Shown here: one piece after another, positions 17,198 through 25,441 of the stretch
Layout: each line of letters opens with the position of its first letter
How positions within the stretch are numbered: position 1 is the stretch's first letter
Assembly (NCBI GenBank): GCA_026692845.1
Contig: JAPLNM010000020.1
Coordinates: forward strand, 1-57,842
Length of the DNA: 57,842 nucleotides
Source of the DNA: Planctomycetota bacterium
GTDB lineage: Bacteria > Planctomycetota > Planctomycetia > Pirellulales > Pirellulaceae
Reading direction: 5' to 3'
Program-made: the position numbers and the translations under genes
The notes under the pieces: generated by a model
The model's input: only the letters and a program-made list of their open reading frames with translations
Database searches by the model: none
What the model was told of the DNA's origin: nothing

Positions 17198-19156
17198 CTA
17201 TTTTCCGCCGCGTAGCGAGTCGAAGTACTCTCGGAGTTGATCGCGTTGGGCTTTGGGCAATTCGATGTTTTCGATCGCGTCGGGAGCGTCGGGTTTGGCG
17301 GATTTGACCGCTTCTCGGACTTCTTCACGCGTCAATCCTTTGCGGTTCTTGCCACCGACTTTTTGGCCGGGCAACATCTCCCCCTTTCGCATCTTGTCGC
17401 GAACCTGAGCGTCGTACTCTTTGAACCCTGCTTGTTTCTCGTCTCGATCGCCTGTTCCTCTCCCTTCGCCCTCACCTTGGCCCGATTGCTCGTCTTGGTT
17501 TTCCCCTTTTCCATTTCCTTTGGATTGGGTTTTTCCAGTGGCTTTTGATTGCCGTTTGTCGGCCGGGTCTTTACCCTCCGGGCTGGATTCTTGGCCTTCG
17601 GACATTTCGCCATCGCCCTCCTGAGCATCGCCCTCTTGACTGTCACCCTCTTGGTTGGAGGATTCTCCCTGACCGTCTTGTTGTTGTTCTCCCTTTTGGC
17701 CTGCTTGTTTGCCTGCTTGGTTGCCAGATTGTTGGCCTTGTTTGGAAGATTTGTTTGAGGATTTGATCGACTTGTTTCCTTCTTTGCTCCCTGGCTTTTT
17801 GCCCCCTGGCTTTTGGCATTCTTTGCAACCTTGGCCGTCGCACTCCTCGCACTTGCTTGACTGCTTGGCGTCTTCAATTTCCTCGATCAATTTCTCGAGC
17901 TCTTCGGCGGCTTGCTGATCCTCAGAGAGTTCTTCGAGTTGTTTTTGAATGTCCTGTATGGCCTCTTGGCTTGCGTTTTTATCGCCGGACTTCATGGACT
18001 TTTGAGCTTTTTCCAGTTGGTCTTGAAGCTTCTCCATCGCACGGTTCATGCGATCACCGTCTTGAAGCTTTTCTAGCTTCTTGCGTAGCGAGGCGGTCTT
18101 TTCTACATCGCCTTTGCTCTGGGCTGTGTTGAGTTCATTTTTGGCTTCTTGGATGAGCCCTTCTCGTTTTTGACGCGCTTCTTCGAGCGAATCTTTCATC
18201 TGCTCGATTTGCTTTTGTAGTTGCTCGGTTTCCTGGGGTTCCATCTTGCCGGATTGCAGGGCCTGGGCGATTTTCTCCATTTCGTTTTTGGCTTCTTCGA
18301 AATCGCCGTCTTGGAGCGCCTTGGACATGTTTTCGGCGGGTCCTTGATCGAGGTCCTTAAGGTTCGAAAACGCCTCTTTCATCTGTTTGGAATCTCCGAG
18401 GGCTTCCTTCTTTTGTGCCAGCTCCTTTTTGATTTCGTTCAGATCGGCTATCGCTTCTTTGGCTCCAAGTTCCGGTTTGTTTTGGAGTTTCTTGAGCTGT
18501 TCCTCGACCCGTTTATACTCTTCAATCGCTTCGAGATCTCCTTGGTCTTCGGCATCTTGAAGCTTCTTTTGAACCGCCTTGAGAATCGGCTCAGTCGCGT
18601 TTTTGACGTTGGTGGATTTCTTGGCCGCAGAGTTGGCTAAGACCTGGCTGGTACTGGGCTGTGCATCGGGAACCCAGAACAGGGCCATGCACGCTGCAAA
18701 AGGCAGGACGATCCAAGCCCATTGCCCATCCGGACGCACCGGAAAGTGATCTCGCAGGTCGATGCGGTCTACTTGCTTTTGAGCGTCTTGGATCAAAGCT
18801 TGGCCGGCCGGAGATTGGCGCTCTTCACTTGCGATGGCCATCGCGCTAGAGCATCGCTCGTGCAGGTGGTATCTTTGGTCGATCTCCAGTGCTGCTTGGA
18901 GTGCCGTGGGCTTGCGCATCCAAGTGATCCATGTCGCAGCGAGGATTGCCGCCGCGAACGAACCGATCCACCAACCCCAGTTCCACCGTTCTGGGCCGAT
19001 CGCAGGGTTCCAATCGATGTGCCAAAGCTTGGGGATCAGAAGTCCGACGAAGCATAGGGAGAAACAGGCAAGAAGGGCCCAATTGAGCCAGTAAAGCCAG
19101 GAGTGGAAGAACAAACGGCGCAGTGCCCGAAGGACTTGTTTTTGTAGAACTTCCAT
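17198..19156 (-). CDS. Membrane-anchored coiled-coil protein with low-complexity tail
   Basis: A 652-residue protein with N-terminal membrane helices near residues 18-43 and 65-85 and a third near 150. Next comes the motif AALEIDQRYHLHERCSSAMAIA. Residues 190-440 are highly charged Lys/Glu/Gln/Leu heptads, a long coiled coil. A CEECDGQGCKEC cluster (near 440-455) looks like a DnaJ-type zinc knuckle. The Gly/Ser/Gln/Glu-rich tail ends with a conserved-looking NRKGLTREEVREAVKSAKPDAPDAIENI segment and RDQLREYFDSLRGGK. The stop of the vWA gene upstream is 10 bases before its ATG, so they form an operon. The layout parallels the protein at 1-2426. A scaffold role at the membrane is inferred only. 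Confidence 0.85.
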   Translation of the reverse strand: MEVLQKQVLRALRRLFFHSWLYWLNWALLACFSLCFVGLLIPKLWHIDWNPAIGPERWNWGWWIGSFAAAILAATWITWMRKPTALQAALEIDQRYHLHERCSSAMAIASEERQSPAGQALIQDAQKQVDRIDLRDHFPVRPDGQWAWIVLPFAACMALFWVPDAQPSTSQVLANSAAKKSTNVKNATEPILKAVQKKLQDAEDQGDLEAIEEYKRVEEQLKKLQNKPELGAKEAIADLNEIKKELAQKKEALGDSKQMKEAFSNLKDLDQGPAENMSKALQDGDFEEAKNEMEKIAQALQSGKMEPQETEQLQKQIEQMKDSLEEARQKREGLIQEAKNELNTAQSKGDVEKTASLRKKLEKLQDGDRMNRAMEKLQDQLEKAQKSMKSGDKNASQEAIQDIQKQLEELSEDQQAAEELEKLIEEIEDAKQSSKCEECDGQGCKECQKPGGKKPGSKEGNKSIKSSNKSSKQGQQSGNQAGKQAGQKGEQQQDGQGESSNQEGDSQEGDAQEGDGEMSEGQESSPEGKDPADKRQSKATGKTQSKGNGKGENQDEQSGQGEGEGRGTGDRDEKQAGFKEYDAQVRDKMRKGEMLPGQKVGGKNRKGLTREEVREAVKSAKPDAPDAIENIELPKAQRDQLREYFDSLRGGK

Positions 19157-19165
19157 TCTGAGCGA

Positions 19166-21274
19166 TCAAACCTTTTTAATGGGGCGCTTCGGAGCAGGTG
19201 GCTTGAGCATTTTCGCTTTCTCGTCTTCGGGCATCGGGGGTGTCGGTGGGGGCGGTGGCGGGTTGCGGTTGTTGTTGCGTGCCGGCGGATTCAAGTCGGT
19301 GGCCGACTCGACCCATTCCCAACTGATGGGGTTATCGAGCTCTCGTCCAGCGAGGATGCCCCAAGGGGTTCCAGTATGTTTTTCGACGACGCTTTGAAGG
19401 AGTTCCCTGGCCAGCTTGGCCTCTTTTTCCAATTTGCTATCGACGGTGACTTTGTCGCTTGGCTGAAGGTTCCATGTATTGCTCTCGGGCTTGGTAAAAA
19501 CCATACCCCGTTTGGCCTTAGCGAGCATGGCGTTGTAGGACTCGGTCCGAATTTTCGCAGCCAAGCTAGTTCCGTAGGAGAGTTCAAAGCTTGCGAGCCA
19601 ACGAGGGGAGTTCTCTTTGCCTCGAGACTTTTCTCCTTCGGCGAGGATCGAGCTCATTTCGGCCAACTCGGGATAAAGACGAGCCGATTCGAGCTGCGCG
19701 TCGGTAAGCTCCTTGGTAAAGGTGGCCTCGTCGCGCTTGATGAAGACCATCTTGGGCTTCGAGAGCGTTCCGACCCGAGCCAATTGGGCTGCGTTCAAAA
19801 GGGCGTACCGAAGCGGACTTTTCTTGACGCGAGCCATGTACTCGGCTTCGGACAAATAGTCGGGTCGATAGCGATCCATGATTTCGGGATCGAAGAAATA
19901 CGACATCTGCGAGGCAAAGGCCTCGGTGTCCTTACGCTCAACCTTGGCGTTTAGCTTGCGATTCGGATGGATCGAAAAGTAGATTCCTCCGGTCTCGTAA
20001 CAGAGTTTCGACAGCGCATAGGGACCAAAGCCTGAATCCAAAACGGGCTCTTCCATGAAGCTATCCTGATAGCCGAGTTTGACGCGCTCCGGATAAAGAG
20101 TCTCCGGGCCTTGGTCCACCTCGGCCCAATCTTCGACCTGCGCATAGGCTGGGTCGAATTCTACGAATTTGATGAAAGTTTTGTCGCGCCCAAACGGGGC
20201 AGGAACCCCGAGTACATAACATGGAATGGTCTGGAAACGACATGCTTTGATTGTCTCTTCGGCCAACGAGAGGTCGTCTCCGCGCTCGTCGGTGACGACC
20301 AAAAGCATCACGTTTCGAGCGGGGTTATTGCCCTTGGCCACACGGTAGGATTTGAATTTATCGACGGCCGTTTTGATGGCTTGGAAGACCATCTCGTCGC
20401 CCCCTTCGTTGCCGATTTTGCCTATGGCTTCACGGATTTCCGACAATTCCGCCGTCGGTTGCTTGGTCAAAATCTCCAGTTCGCTTCCAAAGGAAAGAAT
20501 CGATGTCAACAACGGTGGGACTTCGGCCGGACCTTCCTGCTTGTCCTTTTGTTCTTGCACGATGCCTAACTGTTGGTAGATCCGATCGAACCGATCGCTG
20601 ATTTCCTGCCGACGCTTGACCATCGAAATGCTGCTGTCAAAAACCCAGACGACCAAGGTGGGGCGTTCTTCTAACGATTGAAGGATTTCGTAAGTCACCC
20701 GGTCGACGGCTCCATCGATGCCGGTGGTTCCCACACCGGTCATCCCCCGAACCGACTTGGGGGATTCGGTCAGTCCGACAGCCTTCTCGACGGTAAATAT
20801 CACATTCACATCGCCATCGGGGATCGTTACATCGAGGTCGACAGCCTCAACGGCGGAGACGTCGGCAACGATCGCAGCGCTCGAAAGGGCCATATCGACC
20901 GAACCGATCGAATCGGCACCGAATTCATCCGAAGGGGTGTCGGAATAAGCGATATCGGTAACGACATCCAGCGGTGCGAGTTCTTCGGTCAGCGGTTCGG
21001 AATTGATCAGTACCGAAAGGAGTTGAGGTTGGGTGGCAATGGTGATCGAAGCCAGCCCCACAACAGCCAGAACGTGAACCGCCACACTTGCCAGGAAAGC
21101 TTTCGAATCGCCATCGAACCAAGAGCTCGCCCCGTCGTGATCCTCGCCGTCGTCCTGGTCTTGCTGATCGTCGTCGGCCTCGGTGGGATCGAACTCATTG
21201 AGCACTAGCGAGTCGTGTTCATCCTCGGATGCCAAGACCTGTTCTTGGTGGCGTTGGCGAAGTCGTTTGAGCAT
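19166..21274 (-). CDS. von Willebrand factor A domain membrane protein
   Basis: A 702-residue protein with an acidic cytoplasmic front, one membrane helix (residues 60-81, AFLASVAVHVLAVVGLASITI) and a large extracytoplasmic part. The vWA domain starts near residue 205 with LVVWVFDSSISM, an intact metal-ion-dependent adhesion site (DxSxS, Asp213). VMLLVVTDERGDD carries the later MIDAS residue. Residues 650-680 are proline-rich and the tail is basic (KRPIKKV). The ATG at 21274 has AGGTGAGC directly upstream, better than the GTG two codons earlier. It is followed by the coiled-coil membrane protein, suggesting a two-protein envelope unit. Confidence 0.9.
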   Translation of the reverse strand: MLKRLRQRHQEQVLASEDEHDSLVLNEFDPTEADDDQQDQDDGEDHDGASSWFDGDSKAFLASVAVHVLAVVGLASITIATQPQLLSVLINSEPLTEELAPLDVVTDIAYSDTPSDEFGADSIGSVDMALSSAAIVADVSAVEAVDLDVTIPDGDVNVIFTVEKAVGLTESPKSVRGMTGVGTTGIDGAVDRVTYEILQSLEERPTLVVWVFDSSISMVKRRQEISDRFDRIYQQLGIVQEQKDKQEGPAEVPPLLTSILSFGSELEILTKQPTAELSEIREAIGKIGNEGGDEMVFQAIKTAVDKFKSYRVAKGNNPARNVMLLVVTDERGDDLSLAEETIKACRFQTIPCYVLGVPAPFGRDKTFIKFVEFDPAYAQVEDWAEVDQGPETLYPERVKLGYQDSFMEEPVLDSGFGPYALSKLCYETGGIYFSIHPNRKLNAKVERKDTEAFASQMSYFFDPEIMDRYRPDYLSEAEYMARVKKSPLRYALLNAAQLARVGTLSKPKMVFIKRDEATFTKELTDAQLESARLYPELAEMSSILAEGEKSRGKENSPRWLASFELSYGTSLAAKIRTESYNAMLAKAKRGMVFTKPESNTWNLQPSDKVTVDSKLEKEAKLARELLQSVVEKHTGTPWGILAGRELDNPISWEWVESATDLNPPARNNNRNPPPPPPTPPMPEDEKAKMLKPPAPKRPIKKV

Positions 21275-21706
21275 GCTCACCTCACTGTGCGGTGTTATCC
21301 CGCAGTTGGTTTACCGCAGTGGTCCTGAATCGTAGATCAATCCTGTTTATTCTCGGAGCAATCCACTCCGATTTCAACAGCAAGAGCAGTCAAAAGGCGT
21401 GCCAGAGACACAAGAATCCGGAAAAAACCCAACTATTTGCAGCGTTCGTAGTGTTCCGTCCAAGGGGCGATGCCGATGGGCCAGAACGAAGCGTTTAAAA
21501 CAGTTTCTAAAGCCTGCGCCCGAAGAGATTCCAGGCCCGCTGGTTCGAAGAAACGATAAAATAGCCCCTGTTCAAATGGTTAAGATTCAGAGAAATTAGA
21601 ATTTTTAAGGATAGCACGGGCACCGAAACCGGTTCCAGTCCATCCAAGAAGTGCCTGGGATTCAGGATTCCTTATTTTTACTTTCCTGATTTGAAGAGGT
21701 CCAATC
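21275..21706. other. Intergenic region between divergent vWA and DUF1559 genes
   Basis: This 432-bp region contains no convincing gene or repeat. It holds a small CGGAG/CTCCG hairpin near 21355-21371 and an AT-rich stretch (21555-21610) containing TAAAAT, without a matching -35 box. Confidence 0.4.
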
Positions 21707-22846
21707 ATGCCGTTACGAAGCAGGCGTTCAAGATTCCGGGGATTTACGCTCGTGGAGTTGCTCGTGGTCATCGCCATCATCGGTGTGTTGGTCGGCTTGT
21801 TGCTGCCGGCGGTCCAAGCCGCCCGCGAAGCGGCCCGTCGGATGAGTTGCAGCAACAACATGCGGCAGGTTTGCTTGGCAATCGCCAACTTCGAATCAGC
21901 CCGAAAGAAGCTTCCCCCTTCGAGCATCAATCTCAGTGGAACCGGCACGGCCAGCGGGGTGGTTCAATCGCAACTGATCGAGTTCCGCAAAGACGGATTC
22001 AACGGCACCCAGAATGGCCATTATGCCAACCAGTGCTTTCTGACGATCATCCTCCCGTTCATGGAAGCGACCAACGTCATCAATGCTCAGACGACTGGAT
22101 CCCCCGGTGGTTACAGTGTCAAGCTCGATTGGTGGCACCCTCAAAACCGAGCCGCTGCATCCTCTCCAATCGCCACGTACTTGTGCCCATCCTCACCAGG
22201 GGAAAAATACCTCGATACGACGCGACTCGGTTCGAGCGATCGGACCCGCTTTGCCGGCTCGGCCGGAGATTGGCGTCCGGCGGTTACCGACTACATGGCG
22301 GTCAACCGCGGAAACTGGAACGGTTCTGGAAGCGTTTGGAACATTCTGACCCAGAATAACCCACCCTATCCGGGCGATTATGGAGTGCGTGGCGGGATGG
22401 CGACCAATGAGTTTACCAAGCTAGCGGCGATCACCGATGGGCTGAGCAATACGCTTACGATTTCTGAGGCCGCTGCGCGTCCAGCTCGATGGAGCAGCAA
22501 TACACGGATCGAAGAGTATGCCGGTGGCACGGGTGCTTACATGAATGGACCTTGGGCCCACCAGGGCAACGACATCGCCGTCGATGGCTCGTGGTTTAAC
22601 GCTGGGGCCACGCCGCCTCAGTTTGGCAACATCACCTCCAACACATCGGCAGCCGCTTCGAACCGATGCAGCCTCAACTGCACCAATCAAGGCGAAATCT
22701 ATTCGTTCCACTCTGGAGGTGCCCACGGTGGACTCGGGGATGCCTCGATTCAATTCCTAAGCAGCTCGATCGATCTGCGAGTGCTCATGCTCATCTCGGC
22801 TCGAGGAGATGGCGCTGTGGTCAGCGCCGAGGCGTTCAACCAGTAG
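21707..22846 (+). CDS. DUF1559 prepilin-like protein
   Basis: The first 45 residues ([20 protein letters not shown], then [12 protein letters not shown]) are the type IV prepilin-like signal of the planctomycete DUF1559 family: a short basic leader, the cleavage site G|FTLVE and one membrane helix. The remainder (379 aa in all) has the family features [17 protein letters not shown] and [20 protein letters not shown]. The role is unknown; planctomycete genomes carry dozens of copies. The ATG at 21707 has AAGAGGT seven bases upstream. The gene ends 10 bases inside the convergent fliO, and a terminator follows at 22890. Confidence 0.93.
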   Translation: MPLRSRRSRFRGFTLVELLVVIAIIGVLVGLLLPAVQAAREAARRMSCSNNMRQVCLAIANFESARKKLPPSSINLSGTGTASGVVQSQLIEFRKDGFNGTQNGHYANQCFLTIILPFMEATNVINAQTTGSPGGYSVKLDWWHPQNRAAASSPIATYLCPSSPGEKYLDTTRLGSSDRTRFAGSAGDWRPAVTDYMAVNRGNWNGSGSVWNILTQNNPPYPGDYGVRGGMATNEFTKLAAITDGLSNTLTISEAAARPARWSSNTRIEEYAGGTGAYMNGPWAHQGNDIAVDGSWFNAGATPPQFGNITSNTSAAASNRCSLNCTNQGEIYSFHSGGAHGGLGDASIQFLSSSIDLRVLMLISARGDGAVVSAEAFNQ

Positions 22847-23483
22847 TCTTTCGCTGGGGATTCCGAATCGATTGAAGTGAAAGCGAAGAAAAAGCCGTAT
22901 CGTTCTGATGCGGCTTTTCGCATAATGCGATTAGGCGATCGATCTCCATCGGGTCGGTTTCCTCGGCAACCACTCGGGTTTCACCAGCCTGTTGACTGAC
23001 GAGCAACAACTTCCGCCCAAATCGCATCAGCATCCATTGCTGCTTGGGGCTCCACTCGACGGTGCCGATGACCTCGAGAACCTCAGGCGGTAGTTTTTTC
23101 TTCGACGATTGAGGCACGATACGGCGGAGAAGAAATACGAATCCAACAAAAAGGCACAACACAACCCCCAGCGAGCTGAGCGTTTGAAAGACCCCTTGAG
23201 TGGAGCTTCGTTGGACCTGTGTGTCCCGGGATCCTTGCGTCGCGGCGATTGCGTTCGAAGCCGTCGTCGGTTTGGGAAGGGGTATCCTTGCCACGCCAGG
23301 AAACACCCCTGGAGAGGCCGAGGACCGGGCCTGAATAGCCGACGCATTCTCCTGAGCTTGGGCGCCCCGGAGCATCGGGCTCCCAAGTCCCATCCCAAGG
23401 CAGATGGCTATCAGGAGCACTGCGAGACGAATAGGACTCGATTGCCGCGGCCGTGTTTTTCGGAGTGAAATTTCGAGGTTCAT
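22836..23483 (-). CDS. fliO: Flagellar biosynthesis protein FliO-like
   Basis: A 215-residue protein with an N-terminal hydrophobic segment ([19 protein letters not shown]) and a second membrane helix ([19 protein letters not shown], near 108-126). A compact cytoplasmic domain follows ([44 protein letters not shown]), with the FliO pattern of a basic stretch and GRKLLLV. FliO helps assemble the flagellar export gate. It follows fliN on the same strand, 24 bases after its stop, which supports the identification. The last 11 bases overlap the convergent DUF1559 gene. FliO is a poorly conserved family, so confidence rests on domain plus context. Confidence 0.78.
   Translation of the reverse strand: MNLEISLRKTRPRQSSPIRLAVLLIAICLGMGLGSPMLRGAQAQENASAIQARSSASPGVFPGVARIPLPKPTTASNAIAATQGSRDTQVQRSSTQGVFQTLSSLGVVLCLFVGFVFLLRRIVPQSSKKKLPPEVLEVIGTVEWSPKQQWMLMRFGRKLLLVSQQAGETRVVAEETDPMEIDRLIALCEKPHQNDTAFSSLSLQSIRNPQRKTTG
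22890..22918 (+). terminator. Intrinsic terminator of the DUF1559 gene, inside fliO
   Basis: AAAAGCCGTATC (22890-22901) pairs with GATGCGGCTTTT (22907-22918) around GTTCT, with one T-G wobble, and ends in TTTT. It begins 43 bases after the DUF1559 stop. The same bases encode the C-terminal part of FliO on the other strand. Confidence 0.75.
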
Positions 23484-23525
23484 TGCGTTGAACTCATTGC
23501 GTTGAACTCATTGGGTTGAACTCAT
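23484..23525. repeat. 14-bp tandem repeat at the fliN/fliO junction
   Basis: Three 14-bp units (minus strand ATGAGTTCAACGCA, one with a C variant) cover the fliN stop and the gap to the fliO ATG. Each unit carries ATGA, so the fliN TGA lies inside one copy. Since 14 is not a multiple of 3, a unit gained or lost changes the stop-start spacing. Confidence 0.85.
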
Positions 23526-24035
23526 TGGGCCCACCAGTTCGACGACGCGGAAACAGATCTGTCCGTCCAAGCATAGTATTTCACCTTTGGCCAATCGACG
23601 ATCGCCCGCATACAGATCGACCAGTTGCTCCTCATGGGCATCGAGCACGATCAAGGCGTTTTCTGGGAGTTCGTAAAGGGCTTTGAATGCAAGCACAGTT
23701 CGACCGAGTTCGATGCGAAGTTCCTCGGTTTGAGCATCGGCCGGGTCGATCCGAACCGGGTCCTGGGGATTCACCGGGTCCTGGGGATTCACTGGGTCCA
23801 TAGTAGCAGCTAGGGCCGTATCCGTTGTTTGGTTCGAAGCCAAAGCCAACGACCGAGCGCCTAGCAGGGAGCTTGCAGGGGTGTTTGGACCCTCGGAGCA
23901 TTCCGACCAGTCCACAAGCCTATAGGGTTCGAGCCCCGCGCCCAGGAGGCTTGAATCTGCTTGGTCTAAGGCCGCAACGGCATCGCGAAGCATCTGCTCG
24001 GATTGAGCCATTGGCTCATGGGTCATTTCGGACAT
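23508..24035 (-). CDS. fliN: FliN-like flagellar motor switch protein (SpoA domain)
   Basis: The 175-residue product has a variable N-terminal half and a C-terminal SpoA domain (about residues 105-172): LRIELGRTVLAFKALYELPENALIVLDAHEEQLVDLYAGDRRLA followed by GEILCLDGQICFRVVELV. The hydrophobic patch and GEIL step are typical of FliN, which forms the C-ring base of the rotor. The ATG at 24035 has AGGAG seven bases upstream. Longer frames would run through a tandem repeat and the 88-bp palindrome. An NPQDPV duplication (18-bp repeat) sits near residue 92. It is followed by fliO; no other flagellar gene is in the window. Confidence 0.82.
   Translation of the reverse strand: MSEMTHEPMAQSEQMLRDAVAALDQADSSLLGAGLEPYRLVDWSECSEGPNTPASSLLGARSLALASNQTTDTALAATMDPVNPQDPVNPQDPVRIDPADAQTEELRIELGRTVLAFKALYELPENALIVLDAHEEQLVDLYAGDRRLAKGEILCLDGQICFRVVELVGPMSSTQ
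23755..23799. repeat. 18-bp repeat inside fliN
   Basis: Two full units of accgggtcctggggattc and a half unit, in frame, encode NPQDPV twice in the linker before the SpoA domain. Confidence 0.8.
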
Positions 24036-24060
24036 CCCGGACTCCTGCCTGCTATTTGGA

Positions 24061-24110
24061 TTTCTGGGTTGGAATTTCTGGGTTGGAATTTCTGGGTTGG
24101 AATTTCTGGC
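24061..24110. repeat. 14-bp tandem repeat upstream of fliN
   Basis: Three and a half head-to-tail copies of tttctgggttggaa lie 25-75 bases before the fliN ATG, inside its probable leader. Confidence 0.85.
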
Positions 24111-24147
24111 CCATGGGGCTCCAGCCCGAAGGGCATGGAATCCGTGT

Positions 24148-24235
24148 AAGCGGAAGTGCGCAAGCACTCCGGTGAATTGTCCAACGCCTGCGATTTCCCA
24201 ATGTGTCATCACCGGACGCCTTGCGCCATTCCGCT
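24148..24235. repeat. 88-bp palindromic intergenic element, copy 2
   Basis: The left arm (24148-24175, starting AAGCGGAAGTGCGCAAGC) and right arm (24209-24235) are reverse complements apart from a few positions. It has the same total length as the copy at 17050-17137 and the same outer sequences (GCGGAA ... TCCGGTGA ... TCACCGGA ... TTCCGC), with the variable bases in the stem middle. It lies between the divergent fliN and DUF4261-like genes. Confidence 0.85.
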
Positions 24236-24306
24236 AACTCAACGCTATGTGGGATGTTGACCGATGAGGGACATTTGGGTTTCTCAAAAAACGAAGATGG
24301 AATCAA

Positions 24307-24327
24307 GTCGAATTCTTCAAATTCGAC
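24307..24327. promoter_or_regulatory. Operator-like hairpin upstream of the 24427 gene
   Basis: GTCGAATT (24307-24314) and AATTCGAC (24320-24327) form a perfect 8-bp inverted repeat around CTTCA, 100 bases before the GTG at 24427. It could be a protein-binding site or a leader stem. Confidence 0.35.
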
Positions 24328-24426
24328 CTCTGAATGGGTGCTTTTTGGTAAGATATCCAAGGAGCTTGGTTTGCAAGAAGCTACGTTAGCAATTGGACCG
24401 GCGATTCAGCAATAGGACGGTTTGCC

Positions 24427-25380
24427 GTGGATGATCAGGACGTTCAGGAAGGTCGGGTTTTCGTCGAGACGATGGTGGTGCTGTTGCGATCGGCACCGAC
24501 GATCGAGGAGATTCGGACGGTGTTTGGGGAGTTCACGATCAATCGGGTCCGAAAAGAGGGGATCGATACTTGGGAGCATTGCGGTCCAGCCCTGTTTTTG
24601 GAATACCGAGAGGAGTATTTCGGTCAATTCGTCGTCGATGTTGTCGATCGTCCTTGGCCTGACGAATTGGATTATGACAAGCCCGATACGGCCTTGCACA
24701 AGGCCTGGAGTGAGGGCTGCTTTGGCATCGATACCTGTCCTGGTGCTTTGGAAAGAGCCATCGAGCACGCGTGGGTCTGGCCCGAGGGGCGCGAAGCGGT
24801 CAAGGAGGCCAAAGCCTTCCTGCGTGTACGTACGACGTTCGTGCTCGATCGCGACGAAGAGTTCGAGGAAGAGGACTGGATTCCTTGCGATTACTTTGCT
24901 CCCGAAGAATTGATGGAAATGCATTCGGTGGTCTTGGCCTTGCTCAAACTGCCGCAGGCGATCTGCTACTTCAACCCCCAAGGCGAAGTGTTGCGGGACG
25001 AAGCATCCTTCGATGAGGCCGACGAGTTGTATTTCGAAAACGAGGTCCCCGCGCTGGAACTTTGGAGCAACGTCCGATTGTTCCGATTCAATGACGAGTG
25101 GACCATGATGGACACCGTCGGCAATTCGCAAATCCAAGTCCCGGATTTTGAAGCGGTTTTCTTCTCGGAAGCCTACTCGCCCGCGGACGTTGAACAATTC
25201 CTGCGAATTGCCACGATGTATTTCTTGGAAGATGCTCAATTCGAGAGCCGCGAGGGCCTCAAGGACGAAAACGGGGTAAATTGGAAATTGTCGATCCAAC
25301 TCGACAGCCTCTGCGACCCACCGCGGCAAATCATCCGATTGACCCCCGAAGATCAACGGACCTTGCCCGAAGGTTTGTAG
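24427..25380 (+). CDS. DUF4261-like hypothetical protein
   Basis: A 317-residue acidic, soluble protein starting at GTG 24427, with AGGA about ten bases upstream. It has a front domain (VFVETMVVLLRSAPTIEEIRTVFGEFTI) and a repeated pattern of hydrophobic strands (GPALFLEYREEYFGQFVVDVVD, AKAFLRVRTTFVLDR). The middle (ELMEMHSVVLALLKLPQAICYFNPQGEVL) resembles DUF4261, where a similar helix-strand unit occurs. It has no signal peptide, membrane helix or catalytic motif that I can see. A long antisense frame on the minus strand over the same DNA is a mirror effect of codon bias. Function unknown. Confidence 0.7.
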   Translation: MDDQDVQEGRVFVETMVVLLRSAPTIEEIRTVFGEFTINRVRKEGIDTWEHCGPALFLEYREEYFGQFVVDVVDRPWPDELDYDKPDTALHKAWSEGCFGIDTCPGALERAIEHAWVWPEGREAVKEAKAFLRVRTTFVLDRDEEFEEEDWIPCDYFAPEELMEMHSVVLALLKLPQAICYFNPQGEVLRDEASFDEADELYFENEVPALELWSNVRLFRFNDEWTMMDTVGNSQIQVPDFEAVFFSEAYSPADVEQFLRIATMYFLEDAQFESREGLKDENGVNWKLSIQLDSLCDPPRQIIRLTPEDQRTLPEGL

Positions 25381-25441
25381 GCCCGAGTCCCTTTCAGCCA
25401 GATTACTTTTACCGGCCCCTTAACTCCCCCTAGGTGCATCG

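Noticed and set aside
24036-24212. N-terminal extension of FliN to 24212
   Set aside because: It would translate through the 14-bp tandem repeat and the 88-bp palindrome; AGGAG lies before the ATG at 24035.
24406-25356. Minus-strand 316-codon frame over the DUF4261-like gene
   Set aside because: It occupies almost the same DNA as the plus-strand gene, which has the better start and acidic, globular composition; only one can be right, and the antisense one has no features.
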